Below are positions 34,370 to 45,899 of a stretch of 64,000 nt of DNA, one piece after another. The stretch is from contig JASANE010017703.1 of the NCBI GenBank assembly GCA_030248225.1, positions 1 through 64,000 on the forward strand. Direction: 5' to 3'. Both the position numbers and the translations under genes were made by a program. The notes beneath the pieces are model-generated. The model worked only from the letters and a program-made list of their open reading frames with translations, was not told where the DNA came from and did not search any database. Each line of letters begins with the position of its first letter. Position 1 is the first letter of the stretch. Origin of the DNA: Trileptium ribeirensis (taxonomy: Eukaryota > Nematoda > Enoplea > Enoplida > Thoracostomopsidae).

Positions 34370-35735
34370 AAGCTGTTACATATCGCAATAAATAGTTGAA
34401 AGCCCTTGCCTTGGTTTATTGCTTGCTGTTATAACTGCACACAAGTGAGGACACGCATCGATTTCAGGAAACATCTTAGTTTATAACTCAAAATTCAAGA
34501 AACAATTATATTTTTTTCATTTATATTCAGATTTTTTCGGCGTACTACATTGCACTAGTAGCAGGAAAAACATGGTTCTACACCACTTACTTAATGACTT
34601 GTCAATTTTTTATGGGAGATAACGATTTATCACCTGTAAAATGATTAACTACCCCTCGTTAAGTGATTAATGATCCACGGAGGAAGTACTGACAGATGAT
34701 TTATGCCCTTTTTATAATAAATACATACACATAGATACATGTATGTATATATTAACCCTTTGCCATAATAAAAACATACACATATAAACATTATATATGC
34801 ATTGCCGGTAGTAAGTCGGTAAGCTATTGCCTAAGTTTCGAGCTCGCAATGATGGACTTAACGTCTGATGCAAACCTCGTTACGCTGATTTTCCAGATAG
34901 CGGTACGCTATTTGTTAATAAACTTCTTTTTGTTGTTGTTGTTACATATTTCCCCGTGCTAAATACGTCCACGTATAAGCATATTTATCAACCCTTCGCT
35001 ATAACAGATTTATGCATATTATGCGTATCATATTTATATGTATGTATATTATATTTATGTATGTATGTATATGATATTTTATGTATAGTACGGTATGTTT
35101 ATCTTCACACCCTGGGAAATGATTCAAAAAATTGGCAATCATCACCATGGAATGCAATATTTCTAGAAGCTTCTGTCACCAAACTTTTAACCAATCACCG
35201 TAGCGTTTTGGCACCATGACAAAATTTCATCCTATTAGCATGCAGTATTTATTAATTTTGTCTCTTTGCCAAACAATACGTCGATGGAAGGAATATAAAC
35301 GGTGGTGTACCTCAATCTTTCAATCAGTTTGCAATGACGTTCATTTCTGTAATTAAGGAACGATTATTAGTATGGAATGGCTTCAAAGCGAATTTTGCCA
35401 TGTAGGTTACCTTTGTGAAGAAGATGGATTCAGACACCACAATTAATGCAACCTTCTCTGGAAAACTACAGCGATCCTCTATTTTCCAACTGTCAAGAAC
35501 CAAACATCGATAATTTTGAACGAAATTTTAAAGAATATCTACGCATTTTGTTCAACATGTATCCCGCCAGAAACTCAAACAGGTGGATCACATTATCTCC
35601 ATCTAGCTGACATGTTGAACTTCGTGGGTTTACTTATAAGCCTCTCTCAAAAGTAATTCAAGCTAGAATGGCTCTCGTCGTAATGGTAGTAAATGTTTTC
35701 ATTTGTCTATTTTGTCAGCTGTATTTCCAATGAAC
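34370..35735. other. AT-rich sequence, possible left part of the viral-type element
   Basis: Tetranucleotide-like TATG runs occur near 35030-35070. Around 35447-35620 a short frame starting MQPSLENYSDPLFSN might belong to the virus-like element that follows, but I do not recognise it. Confidence 0.3.
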
Positions 35736-35741
35736 AGTAAG

Positions 35742-38241
35742 AATCATCCGAACCGTTGTTCAAAATATGAGGAGTATGTGAACCACCTCAACTTTGGCGG
35801 TATCAATTTCTCAGTGCAGGTCACTGATATCAATAAATTTGAAAAACTAAACAACATCTATTGTTAGCGTTATCTCTTATGGGAGGGAAAACTTATCCGT
35901 CTTCGTATATACGAGGGATCATTTGATCAAGTGATCAAACTGATTTGCTACAAAAAATACTATTGCTGTAGCAAGGGTTTACATCGTCTACTAAACAATC
36001 AGCATGGATACAAAGTAAAGAAATACTTCTGTCAACGATGTCTACTTCTGCTATATTTGCAAACAAAACTGGACCGACTCACGGAAATGTTTAAAACAAT
36101 GAATATGTTAAAATAACTTTTCCCAAGGATAATATACCACAATTTTGAAACACTCATAAAATGCCATCCATGTACCATTTATGTGGATTTTTAAACTCTG
36201 CTTCTTTTCATCGACTCTACTCAACCATGTTCATTAATGTCTTACACGAACACTTATCAACATCATCAGGATATAGTTTGAATTATTTAGGCTTAGGCTT
36301 TTTAGTGTATAAATTTAGGCTTGTGTGGATATAGTGTAATTTATATTTTTCAATGCTGTGGTGAAAACAGTAGAGAAATAAGCTGTCGTATTTCAAGGCA
36401 AGAATAGTGTCAGAAACTTTTCACTCAATGTTATTAAATTGTGTAATAATTATCATGAGCCTGTTATCAATGATCTAATATCTTTTAAAATGAGGAAAAA
36501 GGATTGGTTCCAACACAATTAGCCCAAAAGACTGCTTCATTTGTGGAATGGTTCTTTTACACGATCGCGTCAGAAACCACTGTCATCTATGAAGTCTATT
36601 ATCGGGTCCAGTCTACAATGAATGCAACATTAGATTCAAAATCAGTCGAGGCGTCTACATTTTTTCGGCAACCTAGGCAAATACGATGGGCATTTAATCA
36701 TGCAAGAAATTGATAAACTAACCAGTCAGTTCAAAATGAATCTCGACTGTATTCCTACAGGTGCTGAAGATTATCTCTCACTCAGCATCAAATTAAAAAA
36801 TGAGATTTTGGGACGATAAAACTATACAACATATCATCCCAACAGCTACCTTGCTCACCTGTCTGCGATACACAACTCAACGCAGCGCAATATTAAACCA
36901 CATTTCCAAATTGATCAAGATGAATTTGCTGATGTAATGTCTTTCGATCTACTGGCAGAGGGAGAAGATAGCGATTTTGAAGACAATAAACTTTTAGATA
37001 ACGTAACTGAAGCGGATGAAATGGCGGAGAAAGAAAACCATAAACCGAAGAAAAATACTTCGTCGCTAAATTTAAAAATAGTTTACGAATGCTATCGTCA
37101 TCTGTTCAGGCATTGGTTAATAAGTTGAAAAAGGACAGGTAATCCCCAACAATAACAAATGAGTTTGGTAACCGTACAGAACATTTGGTTGACAAAGATA
37201 TTTACCCGTACAATTGTCTGGGCTATTGGGAATGTTTTAATGAAACTGTACTACCATCTACGGCAGCGTTTTAAAATAAACTGAGCTATCAAAAATATAA
37301 CTGAAGATAATTGTAAATGCACGGAAAAGCTTGGAATGAACTGAATTTAGAGAAGATGGAACAATATCATGATTTTTATGTAAAAAATAATGTCATATTA
37401 TTAAGTGATGTATTTCAAAGTGTTAGAAATTTTGCAATTGGTAATTATAAGCTGGATCCAGCACATTATGTATCGCACCCAAGTTTTGGTTGGGATGCTT
37501 GTTTAAACGAGACAAGTGTTTGGTTTCAATTGTTGAAAGACTGCAATATGTACATGTTTTTGAACATGACATACGAGGAGGTGTTTCAATGATTTAACAC
37601 AGATGTATCTAGGAGAACATCAAGTATCTTGATAATTTTGACTCAAGAAGAAAATCGAGTTATACAATGTACTTGGATTCTAATAATTTATACAGTTGGA
37701 CAATGATTCAGCAATTATCCGTTGATGGTTTTAAGTGAGTTGCGGAGGATCGCTTATCTAATATAGATTGGATGATGATGCGGAATATATCGTAGAAGTA
37801 GATCTGAAATATCCAGACTACTTTAATATATTACACAGTAATTACCCACTTGCTCCCGAGACTATGAAAATCGAATGCTCAACGTTATCTGCTTACTATC
37901 GGCATATTAAGGAGGATGTTAAAATGAAATACACACCCTTCAAAAGATTAGCTCCAAACCTTAACAATAAAGTTAAATGTATTTTACAATCTACAAATTT
38001 CGAACTTCATACTGAGCTGGATCGCAAGGTAACTAAAATACATATGGGTATTCAATTCAATTAGCGTGATTGGATGAAACCTTATGTTTTGTTAAATACA
38101 GGAAAACGCAACAGAACAATGAGAGATTATAAAAAGGAGTTACTCAAACTACTAAATCGTGCAGTCTTTCGCAAACCTATGGAAAACGTTAGAGCTTATA
38201 AGGAAATCAAACTTATAAATTGTCCCAAAAATGTTCCATCC
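35742..38241 (+). pseudogene. Decayed protein-primed DNA polymerase B of a Maverick/Polinton or adintovirus-like element
   Basis: Pieces of one polymerase lie in order over 2.5 kb and in several frames. First, near 35742, comes the N-terminal KYEEYV...FGGI block; next, near 36020, YFCQRCL. At about 36530-36590 follows an endonuclease-VII-like zinc module (CFIC...HCHL...CN). At 36650-36720 an exonuclease block contains LGKYDGHLIMQEI, and at about 37190-37300 the YPYN...ECFNE block. At 37317-37592 the frame reads YHDFYVKNNVILLSDVFQSV and LDPAHY. Near 37663 motif A is seen as LDSNNLYSW, then VDLKYPDY...NYPLAPE (37768-38064), and last, near 38060-38230, NRAVFRKPMENVRAY. The order follows the known layout of animal Maverick/adintovirus PolB. 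Many stops and frameshifts, and no YxDTDS motif C after 38241, show it is dead and truncated. No capsid, integrase or ATPase gene was found beside it. Confidence 0.85.
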
Positions 38242-38244
38242 TAC

Positions 38245-39550
38245 CTCTAACCCAAAATACCTAATGCTACAAAAAAGCGTTCTGCTTTGATAAGTTTACT
38301 ATGGACGTGAAATGATACCATGCGTGTTGACAAAGGCAGACTGGTGTGCACATGGTGCAAAGAAACGACAACCCAGCTACCAGAGTCCGTTTGTGGCGGT
38401 ATCATTTCTTTTATGCGGTGTGTTTGAATGTGTATTATATCCATATATATTCATTCCGCTTTTTATTATATATTCGTCGATATCTTAGCTTGAGTCTGGT
38501 TTTTTATATCAGCAAAACAGTTCAAAACTCTAGGTGAGTGTCTGCGATCAGACACAACCCAAAGGCTGAAGCAGTGCATCCTGGTGATTTCTATCAAGAG
38601 ACAACCCTAGAGTTGCTACAGAATCACTTCTTACATCAGCTGGGTGTCTTCAATCAGGCTCAATCCTAATGTTGAAGCAGAACATCCTGGTGAATTCTGT
38701 CAAGACGGCAATCCCATAGTTGCATAGAATCACCCATACCTTAAGTGTTTTCTAAATGTAATACAGAAACATTTGAAAACACCGGAATCAAGCTTCTTCT
38801 CGCTGTCATCGTCTTCTTTGAGCTGTTCAGATTCAATTTTGACGAAAAGTAAGACTGGCAGTCTTCTTTTATACCCTTCAAAAAGATCAGTTTGATTTTT
38901 CACAAGTTTAAATTGGGCAAACTTTTGACTTCTTGATAAAACATTACAAAATTGCTGCTATTGTTTTAAACTTTGAGGTATAGTTTTAAGTAACAAGCTA
39001 TTAAATTTCTGTACATAGCCCAGTTTAAATTTTAATTATATCTTGTGAAATTAAAAGTCTAATAGGAAATTTAGCGTAATGTTTTAAGACAACGGCTAAA
39101 TTTTCAGTTAAAAAGTAATCAAACATATCCTTTGCAAAGTTAACACATCAAGTTTTAGCCATTTTACTAGTTTAAATTTGTGTTTCAAACTGTGATTCAG
39201 TTATGCTCCTAAATCCTTAAAACCCATACGTTTATTAACGTTCAATAAACTATTTCGTTTAATAGTTATGTTATTGTTTGCATTTAAGGATTTAAAAATT
39301 ACAGTTTCATATTCGCGGACATGAATGAAAAAAGGTCAATAACTGAGCAACCCCTTCGTTATCTAAAACGATGTTTGTAGTCTCTGATGTATTTATAAGT
39401 TTGCAAATGATTAATTTACAACGTTTCCAAAATTGCATATCGAGGTAGTAACCTGGTTCTTCTCACCAGGTTTGCGCGAGTCATCTTAGTCGTCTCAGTA
39501 CACTTGAGCAGGGCAACATCTATATACCTTGTTTTACCGAGTCCATAAAA
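38245..39550. other. No gene; one two-copy repeat
   Basis: A diverged tandem repeat of about 105 bp lies at 38530-38735 (GCAGTGCATCCTGGTGATTT and GCAGAACATCCTGGTGAATT). The remainder is AT-rich, without supported frames. Confidence 0.5.
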
Positions 39551-39925
39551 CATATCCTTTAATCTTAAGTAAAATTTAAGAAGTAAAACTTACCGAATGA
39601 CCATCGAAACTGAATGTAAATAATTTTTCTTTACAAGTTCGATTTTTAGACTCAAAGTATTAAATAAAAATTAGCCTATCGCATAACTAATACGTGAGTA
39701 AACTTAAGGTGGCCCCGCCAACCATTCTATTCTGTCATTACCGATATCGAATCATAAACCCTTGTTACGGAAAACAGGCTTAATTTCATCCGGTTTTTCG
39801 CTAACCGAAAATTGGCATTTCAAATCAAGTACCAGAAATTAGACCTTGTGTTCGAAAAGAATTTTGGCGATATCAGTTTGCAGAAATTCTGCTCCCTAAT
39901 GTATTATCATTTTAATTTGAATTAT

Positions 39926-40060
39926 ACAGTGCTCGCGAACAAATTTAATGTAAAAGTGAAGTCATAATCAAATCGACAAATTTTCGTTCTCAAACATTTG
40001 GGTAATTTTACTTCAATTTCCGCCAACACAAAATGGTTAGATTTCAATCGCGAGCGCTGT
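39926..40060. mobile_element. Small MITE, 135 bp, copy 1
   Basis: ACAGTGCTCGCGA at the left end is inverted as TCGCGAGCGCTGT at the right end (one mismatch). There is no coding sequence. The copy lies inside the duplicated 887-bp unit. Confidence 0.55.
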
Positions 40061-40239
40061 GTTCTTGAACAGTTTTACGTCGAATTTCAATTGGACAAAA
40101 GCGTTCCGCAACAAATTTTCTCCAAAAATACAAAATAGAATGGTTGTCCTGGTCATTTTAAGTTTAATGGCGCATAACCCTTTCATGATGCCTAGGTTCA
40201 TATGGACCTAAATGCACATTGCTAGGCGTGTGTTTACTG

Positions 40240-40440
40240 AGCTTGTCGTTGTCGTCGCTCGTCTTGTTTTCCTCGTTCTGGGTTCTTAGCAGCGCTCCCG
40301 TGGTCGCGCCAGTTTCGCCTCGTCCCGGTTCGTCCCGGCGCGGCTTGGTTTTCACTTGCCGTACAATTAATTCCGGCGAGGGTAACTTTGCTCTCTTTCG
40401 TCTCGCCTTGGCGGGCCTCTTTCTTTGTTTTCGGTGACTC
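40240..40440. other. GC-rich island within the duplication
   Basis: This 200-bp stretch (CCCGTGGTCGCGCCAGTTTC, GGCGGGCCTCTTTCTTTG) is far richer in GC than anything nearby and is absent from the second unit. It has a 72-codon frame (40219-40437 +) with a hydrophobic start, but I recognise no domain. Confidence 0.45.
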
Positions 40441-40778
40441 TGCCTTTAATCTTAAGTAAAATTTTAAGAGTAAAACTTCGATGCCCGCTGTGTTATTTTT
40501 CTTTCGTTTTTTTGCTCGTATTAAATAAAAATTACCTATCGCCTACGTGAGTAAACTTAAGGTGCGCCCCGCCAACCATTCTATTCTGTCATTACCGATA
40601 TCGAATCATAAACCCTTGTTACGGAAAACAGGCTTAATTTCATCCGGTTTTTCGCTAACCGAAAATTGGCATTTCAAATCAAGTACCAGAAATTAGACCT
40701 TGTGTTCGAAAAGAATTTTGGTGATATCAGTTTGCAGAAATTCTGCTCCCTAATGTATTATCATTTTAATTTGAATTA

Positions 40779-40913
40779 TACAGTGCTCGCGAACAAATTT
40801 AATGTAAAAGTGAAGTCATAATCAAATCGACAAATTTTCGTTCTCAAACATTTGGGTAATTTTACTTCAATTTCCGCCAACACAAAATGGTTAGATTTCA
40901 ATCGCGAGCGCTG
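40779..40913. mobile_element. Small MITE, 135 bp, copy 2
   Basis: Same ends and interior as the copy at 39926, carried along by the 887-bp duplication rather than by independent insertion. Confidence 0.55.
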
Positions 40914-41063
40914 TGTTCTTGAACAGTTTTACGTCGAATTTCAATTGGACAAAAGCGTTCCGCAACAAATTTTCTCCAAAAATACAAAATAGAATGGTTG
41001 TCCTGGTCATTTTAAGTTTAATGGCGCATAACCCTTTCATGATGCCTAGGTTCATATGGACCT

Positions 41064-41291
41064 AACGTACATTGCTAGGCGCTGAGTTTACTGAGTTGTC
41101 GTATGTCGTACGTTTGCACGTGCGTTGTTATTCGTTCACGTTGTGGGGTTCCTTAATGAACCGAGCAACAGCTCCAATATAGAACAGTGGTTTGCGTACA
41201 CAAGTTTCGCCTGTATGTTCCAAATTCGATCCTCCGCGGGGGCTTGAGTTTTTCAAACATTGCACGATACATAAATTAATTCCGGAATGAA
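41064..41291 (+). mobile_element. tRNA-derived SINE, family 1
   Basis: Head TTGTCGTATGTCGTACGTTT (about 41095), degenerate A box AGAACAGTGGTTTGCG, B box AAATTCGATCC (about 41221) and tail TTTTTCAAACATTGCACGAT. The order is the same as in the copy at 29570. Confidence 0.75.
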
Positions 41292-41299
41292 AGGGCTAA

Positions 41300-41755
41300 T
41301 GTGGCAGTTATGAATTATTCGATCCCACGATTTAACAACTCAGCAAAAAATCCCACCACTGTTATATTTTCTGTCGTTTCTTTAATGTATTAACGTTTGA
41401 CAGTTTTCAAACCATTTTTATGCTGTATCAGAAGACTTTAGCGAAAAATTACGCAATTCTCATTACTTTTTTGTAGCGTCGAAAACTGTTGTAGAAATAC
41501 TGTTTTTAATATTATTATTAAGCTGTAAAATTTCAACGTACAGATACTCAATTTTAAAAATGTCAATTTAATAGCAAAACAGATATGGATTTGCAGACTT
41601 TGCTACGTTTTTATTAGAACATTGTTTGTTATTGTGGGTGGTTGATGTGATGTATATACCTGAAATATTGCTAATTCATAAGGTTCTATCTCACTTGTTC
41701 AGCAGTACCGCAACGTAACTGATAACTCTCATTCGTTCGCCAAATAGTCTCACTT
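41300..41755. other. No gene seen
   Basis: AT-rich sequence between the duplication and the next tandem array. Confidence 0.5.
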
Positions 41756-41761
41756 GGTAAA

Positions 41762-42216
41762 TTTGACAAATCATAAATCATTATTTTCATATAAAAATTT
41801 GACAGCTCATTAATCAACGCAGAACCCCTGTTTTTTCTATTACTTGCATATTTGCCAGGTCATAAATCATTATTTCCCATAAAAAATTGACAGGTCATTA
41901 ATCAAGCGGAGCATATTCCTGTTTCTTCTACTACTTGCATATTTGCCAGGTCATAAATCATTATTTCCCATAAAAAATTGACAGGTCATTAATCAAGCGG
42001 AGCATATTCCTGTTTCTTCTACTACTTGCATATTTGCCAGGTCATAAATCATTATTTCCCATAAAAAATTGACAGGTCATTAATCATGCGGAGCATATTC
42101 CTGTTTTTTCTACTACTTGCATATTTGCCAGGTCGTAAATCATTATTTCCCATAAAAAATTTGACACGTCATTAATCAAGCGCAGCAGAACTCCAGTTTT
42201 TTATTACTTGTATTTT
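41762..42216. repeat. Tandem array, five units of 91 bp
   Basis: TTGCCAGGTCATAAATCATT starts units at 41852, 41943, 42034 and 42125, preceded by a diverged unit at about 41762. Each contains AATTGACAGGTCATTAATCA. The inner units are nearly identical. Confidence 0.93.
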
Positions 42217-42219
42217 AGG

Positions 42220-42820
42220 TGTTTCGTTGGACATTTGCTGTTTTGTTTTTGACAAGTACTGATCTGCTGTGAAGGTATGTCTTACTGAAATCAAATTGTT
42301 GATATTAGGTAATACAATGTTTCTTCAATTGGTTCTCCTAAATGTGTACATACTTGAGAGGTTAAATGATTATTTTAAAATATATTTCAGGATTATAGAG
42401 GAGTAGATACTAGTAATGGTGTAGTGCTTAAGGTAAAGCTTACATGACTGACAGCAATGTAATAATGTAACAATGCATATAATTGAATTAAGACATTGGT
42501 TTCAACTTTTTTGTAGCTTTTGGCTCGCTTTTGATCGTTATCCGGACCGAGTGCCGATTCAGCGGTGGAAATGACAAGTTTGCTGACGCTATAGGATTGC
42601 AATGGAAAAAATTGTCATGCTGATCGAATAACAACAAGAACGGCAAGGATACAAGCAAATAATTTTGTGCTCCACAGTTCGACTCGACAGCAAAAAGTTC
42701 AGACGAAGGAGAGTAAAATCAATACTGCTGATATATATACCAAAAATAATGTTTCTTGCAGATGGAGTTACGTGGTTACATCGCATATTACATGGTTTTA
42801 AAAGAGGTCGTCAGAGGGAT
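42220..42820. other. No gene seen
   Basis: Short frames on the minus strand (42393-42786) show no recognisable domain. Confidence 0.4.
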
Positions 42821-42824
42821 GTGT

Positions 42825-43135
42825 TTTTTAATTAAAATTTTCAAAATTTTTGGCAGTCATTTGACAAATTTTCTCCAAACTGTTACCAATGTTTCCATTT
42901 TTTGCTTGTTTTTTGTCCGATTGTTGCCATTTTTGCCAAGATTTTTCGTATTTCTTGGGCGTGTGGGGGGGGGCTTGAAGCTGGGGGAGGCGAGTTGGCG
43001 GATCTAGAGCTTCAAGTGGCGAATCAGGCTACCTCCGAGGGCAGTCGACGACGTCCCGAGGTGGTTCCTAGCCTCAGGGGGATAATCCCTCTGTCCCCAA
43101 TGAGCATGTACGCCTATACATGGTAACGCTCTGCG
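42825..43135 (+). repeat. T-rich/GC-rich dispersed repeat, copy
   Basis: TTGTCCGATTGTTGCCATTT and GCCAAGATTTTTCGTATTTC lead into CTTGGGCGTGTGGGGGGGGG, then CCTCAGGGGGATAATCCCTC, and end at GAGCATGTACGCC. This matches the order seen at 17480. Confidence 0.7.
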
Positions 43136-43139
43136 TTCT

Positions 43140-43460
43140 TTGTGAGCAGCAGCCGAGTTTGGCGGGGGGAGGTCTTCTCAGGTGTGGAGGCCCTGTATGG
43201 GGAGGTCCTTGGGTGTGGGTGCTGAAGAATGTTGACGACCTTATCGCAGACACCCAATTATGCCCCAATTTTCACCCTATGTTTTGCCGTTTTTGCCCAG
43301 CTAAAATTTCTTGTTTTCCGCTTGCCTGTGGCGCGCGGGGTTGGAGAGTGCGCAGAGCCCCAGGGGTAGGGTGTATCCTCGGGGGGTGCACCGTCCGGGA
43401 GGAGCTAGGCTTCGGGAAGGAGGTAGCCCCGCCTGAACCCCTGCTTCGGCATGTATGATG
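43140..43460 (+). repeat. T-rich/GC-rich dispersed repeat, adjacent copy
   Basis: GCCCCAATTTTCACCCTATG is followed by GGCGCGCGGGGTTGGAGAGT, CCCCAGGGGTAGGGTGTATC and the end CGGCATGTATGATG. It sits directly behind the previous copy. The 112-codon frame (43120-43458) is a by-product. Confidence 0.65.
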
Positions 43461-44350
43461 TATATATGGCCATTAGATCCTTAATAAATGCATACACAAT
43501 ACGCATCTGAATACTCGAATCACCCTCCACTGGTAACAGGCGCCTTAGCGGTAGAAAACGGTTTTTTAAAGCCGAATCCCGGAATATTTAAGATTCTCGA
43601 AAATCATAGGCTGTTACAAATTGTTGTGGTATATATTGCAAAACTGTTTATGTAAACATTGAGCTCAATTGATAACCATTTCGTCACCTTTAAACGGGCG
43701 ATGAGATGTGCATACACATAGATACTGTAACATGGTGTAATTTTAGTAGCAATTAACTGCGCATTATTTTACAGATTAATGCGATAAGTAATCCACAATG
43801 GTAGAACCACTATTTTACTTACAGCCTGTTTTACGGTTGGGTTTAAACAAAATACAAAACATTAATTTAGTAAAATCCAATTTTAATTTTTTAGTTCCTT
43901 GAAGAGTAACATAGATTTACGATACTCTATATTCGACTTCTAAATCTTCAATAAAATGTTCATGTGCACAGATTAAGTAACGCATTTCAGATATAGGTAA
44001 GCTTTGTCGCCTAAAGTAACTATTATCAATACATGGTTTTGAACAGCTGCAAACCACAATCCATGGAGATCGTAGTTTTTATATTTAAATATGACATAAA
44101 ACTGACTTATAAACTGATGTAAGTCAGCTCTGTCTTTTTCTGGTTTTTTACTGTTTATTTTAAAACATAATATTCATGGTACAAATCACGTTCGTACCAT
44201 ACGCTTGACTAATTTATTTTAATACTATTAGTGATATATCAATACCATGTTGTATGATAATATCAAACCAAGCGAATTGAATTAATTTGAATAGAATTTC
44301 ACGCAATTTAATATGTTTTTGCACTTTGGAACAATTGAAACTATAGCATA
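43460..44350. other. No gene seen
   Basis: AT-rich spacer between copies of the dispersed repeat. Confidence 0.5.
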
Positions 44351-44354
44351 GCTA

Positions 44355-44705
44355 CACGATTTCTGATGGCCCATGGGGCATAGATGGTGGTTTGGGAGGG
44401 GCTTCGGCATCTCCATGAGGATCAGCTGGTGGGCGGGACAGAGGTCGTCCAAGAGATCAATTTTCGAAATATTTTTGGACTCAAAATTTTTCTTAATTTT
44501 GCCAATTCTCCCCAATTTTTGCCAATTTTCCAATTTTTCTTTCTGCACTTCTTCGGCGCCAAGGTAAGGGATGGAGAGCCTCAGGGGTTCGGATGGAGCT
44601 ATCCCCAGGGGGATCAGTGCCGCTCCAAGCGGGAACCGAGTGGGGTCTCAGCATCAGGAAAGGTTAATACTTCTCTCTCTCTCTGCAATCAGCATGTATG
44701 AAATA
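44355..44705 (+). repeat. T-rich/GC-rich dispersed repeat, copy
   Basis: GATGGTGGTTTGGGAGGGGC precedes the T-rich part (CCAATTCTCCCCAATTTTTG, 44500-44520). CCTCAGGGGTTCGGATGGAG follows, and the end CAGCATGTATGAAAT. A (CT)n run sits just before the end. Confidence 0.7.
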
Positions 44706-44709
44706 TAAA

Positions 44710-45320
44710 AATCTTATTTCAAGCAGAAAGTCAGTTTTGACTGAATTTTCAGTTAAGAAACGTTTACAGATATCTAGGTATAGAGATACGGACACGACAG
44801 AAGTGGGTTTTTTAGCTAATTAAATAACTTTTAAAAACACAAACTGTACACAAGGCATTAATTGTCAGACACTAGGGTCATTCATTTTCTTTGTAGTCTT
44901 CGACTTATAGACTTTTAATCTTTTAAATAAAATGCTTCAACATAAAATCATTACGAAGTAAAGATACTTTGGATTTTATGATAAATTAACAATGTAGTTA
45001 ATGTCTCATATTTTGTGTGTCGGAAACTGGTTTCATTGATATTTTGAATTGAAATTTTCACGAAATTTAATACATTTTTATCGAAAATACACTGTTATTA
45101 TTTAGGTAGGTAGGTATAACGATGAAATGCATATTAATATAAAAGTTTCTATTGTTAGCATGTGTTTTATGTTTTCTATATATCATAATAGATATTTTCA
45201 TAACATAAAATAACGGCCTGCCTACAAAACTGTTGTTGTTTTTATTGTGCTAAGTATTGTTTGATATTAGTCATGTCCTAACCTTGTTATAAGAATAAAC
45301 TTGATGTCCGTATATCTTCT
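44710..45320. other. No gene seen
   Basis: AT-rich sequence with no supported frame. Confidence 0.5.
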
Positions 45321-45328
45321 TACTACAG

Positions 45329-45382
45329 GATAATCTTACTCCGGACAGCGCTGGTTACTTTTGTCTAGATGTGTTTTCCTGA
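45329..45382 (+). pseudogene. Possible orphan Ig strand-F exon end
   Basis: After a CTTCTTACTACAG acceptor-like site the frame reads DNLTPDSAGYFCLDVFS and then stops. LTPDSAGYFC fits the L-x-x-x-D-S-A/G-x-Y-x-C motif of Ig domains. It is very short and isolated; it may be chance. Confidence 0.2.
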
Positions 45383-45534
45383 CCCACCTCCCCAGACCCA
45401 CTTTTTTAGTAGCGCCTCTTCACTTTTCTTTCGTCTAGATGTCTTAATGTATCTAGATGTGATAAGGAGTATATAAGACCTGTTAATGTCCGATTAGAAA
45501 TATGGTAATTATGTGTCAATGAAATGTTTGGGCA

Positions 45535-45866
45535 CCCGTGTCAGACTTATCGGTGCCCGAGTCAGACGTATCGGTGCCCGAGTCAGACGTATCGGTGCCC
45601 GAGTCAGACTTTTCGGTGCCCGAGTAAGACTTTTCGGTGCCCGAGTCAGACTTTTCGGTGCCCGAGTCAGACGTATCGGTGCCCGAGTCATACTTATTGG
45701 TGCCCGAGTCATACTTTTCGGTGCCCGAGTGAGACGTTTCGTTGCCCGAGTCAGACTTTTAAGTGCCCGAGTCAGACATTTCGGTGCCCGAGTCAGAATT
45801 TTCGGTGCCCGAGTGAGATGTTTTGGTGTCCGACTGAGATGCTTTGGTGTCCGAGTGAGACAGGTG
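45535..45866. repeat. 21-bp minisatellite, 16 units
   Basis: Units of CCCGAGTCAGACTTTTCGGTG and variants start every 21 bp from 45535 to 45850, with base changes but no insertion or deletion. Because 21 is a multiple of three, long heptad frames arise: plus IGARVRR-type and CPSQTYR-type, and minus LTRAPKS-type. The third plus frame (VPESDVS-type) is broken by TAA and TGA. I see no start context, splice site or neighbouring exon that would make any of these a gene. Confidence 0.93.
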
Positions 45867-45899
45867 CTTAATGCGATGTAACCGCTTCTAAAGCTTAGC

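Larger units (their letters stand above)
39556..41291. repeat. Direct tandem duplication, 887-bp unit, with a SINE-like right end
   Basis: CCTTTAATCTTAAGTAAAAT starts the two units (39556 and 40443). A stretch of about 510 bp (39700-40212 and 40556-41067) is almost identical between them. Both then pass into the SINE family 1 head (ATTGCTAGGCG...TTTACTGAG). In unit 2 the SINE is complete to 41291; in unit 1 its body is replaced by a GC-rich segment (40240-40440) before the shared AATTAATTCCGG motif. Confidence 0.85.

Noticed and set aside
40219..40437. Signal-peptide-like 72-codon frame
   Set aside because: The hydrophobic start is produced by a CTCGT-type pyrimidine run, and the frame spans the border of the SINE head and the GC-rich island.
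43074..43458. GC-rich frames of 64-112 codons on both strands
   Set aside because: They coincide with two copies of the T-rich/GC-rich dispersed repeat and have no domain.
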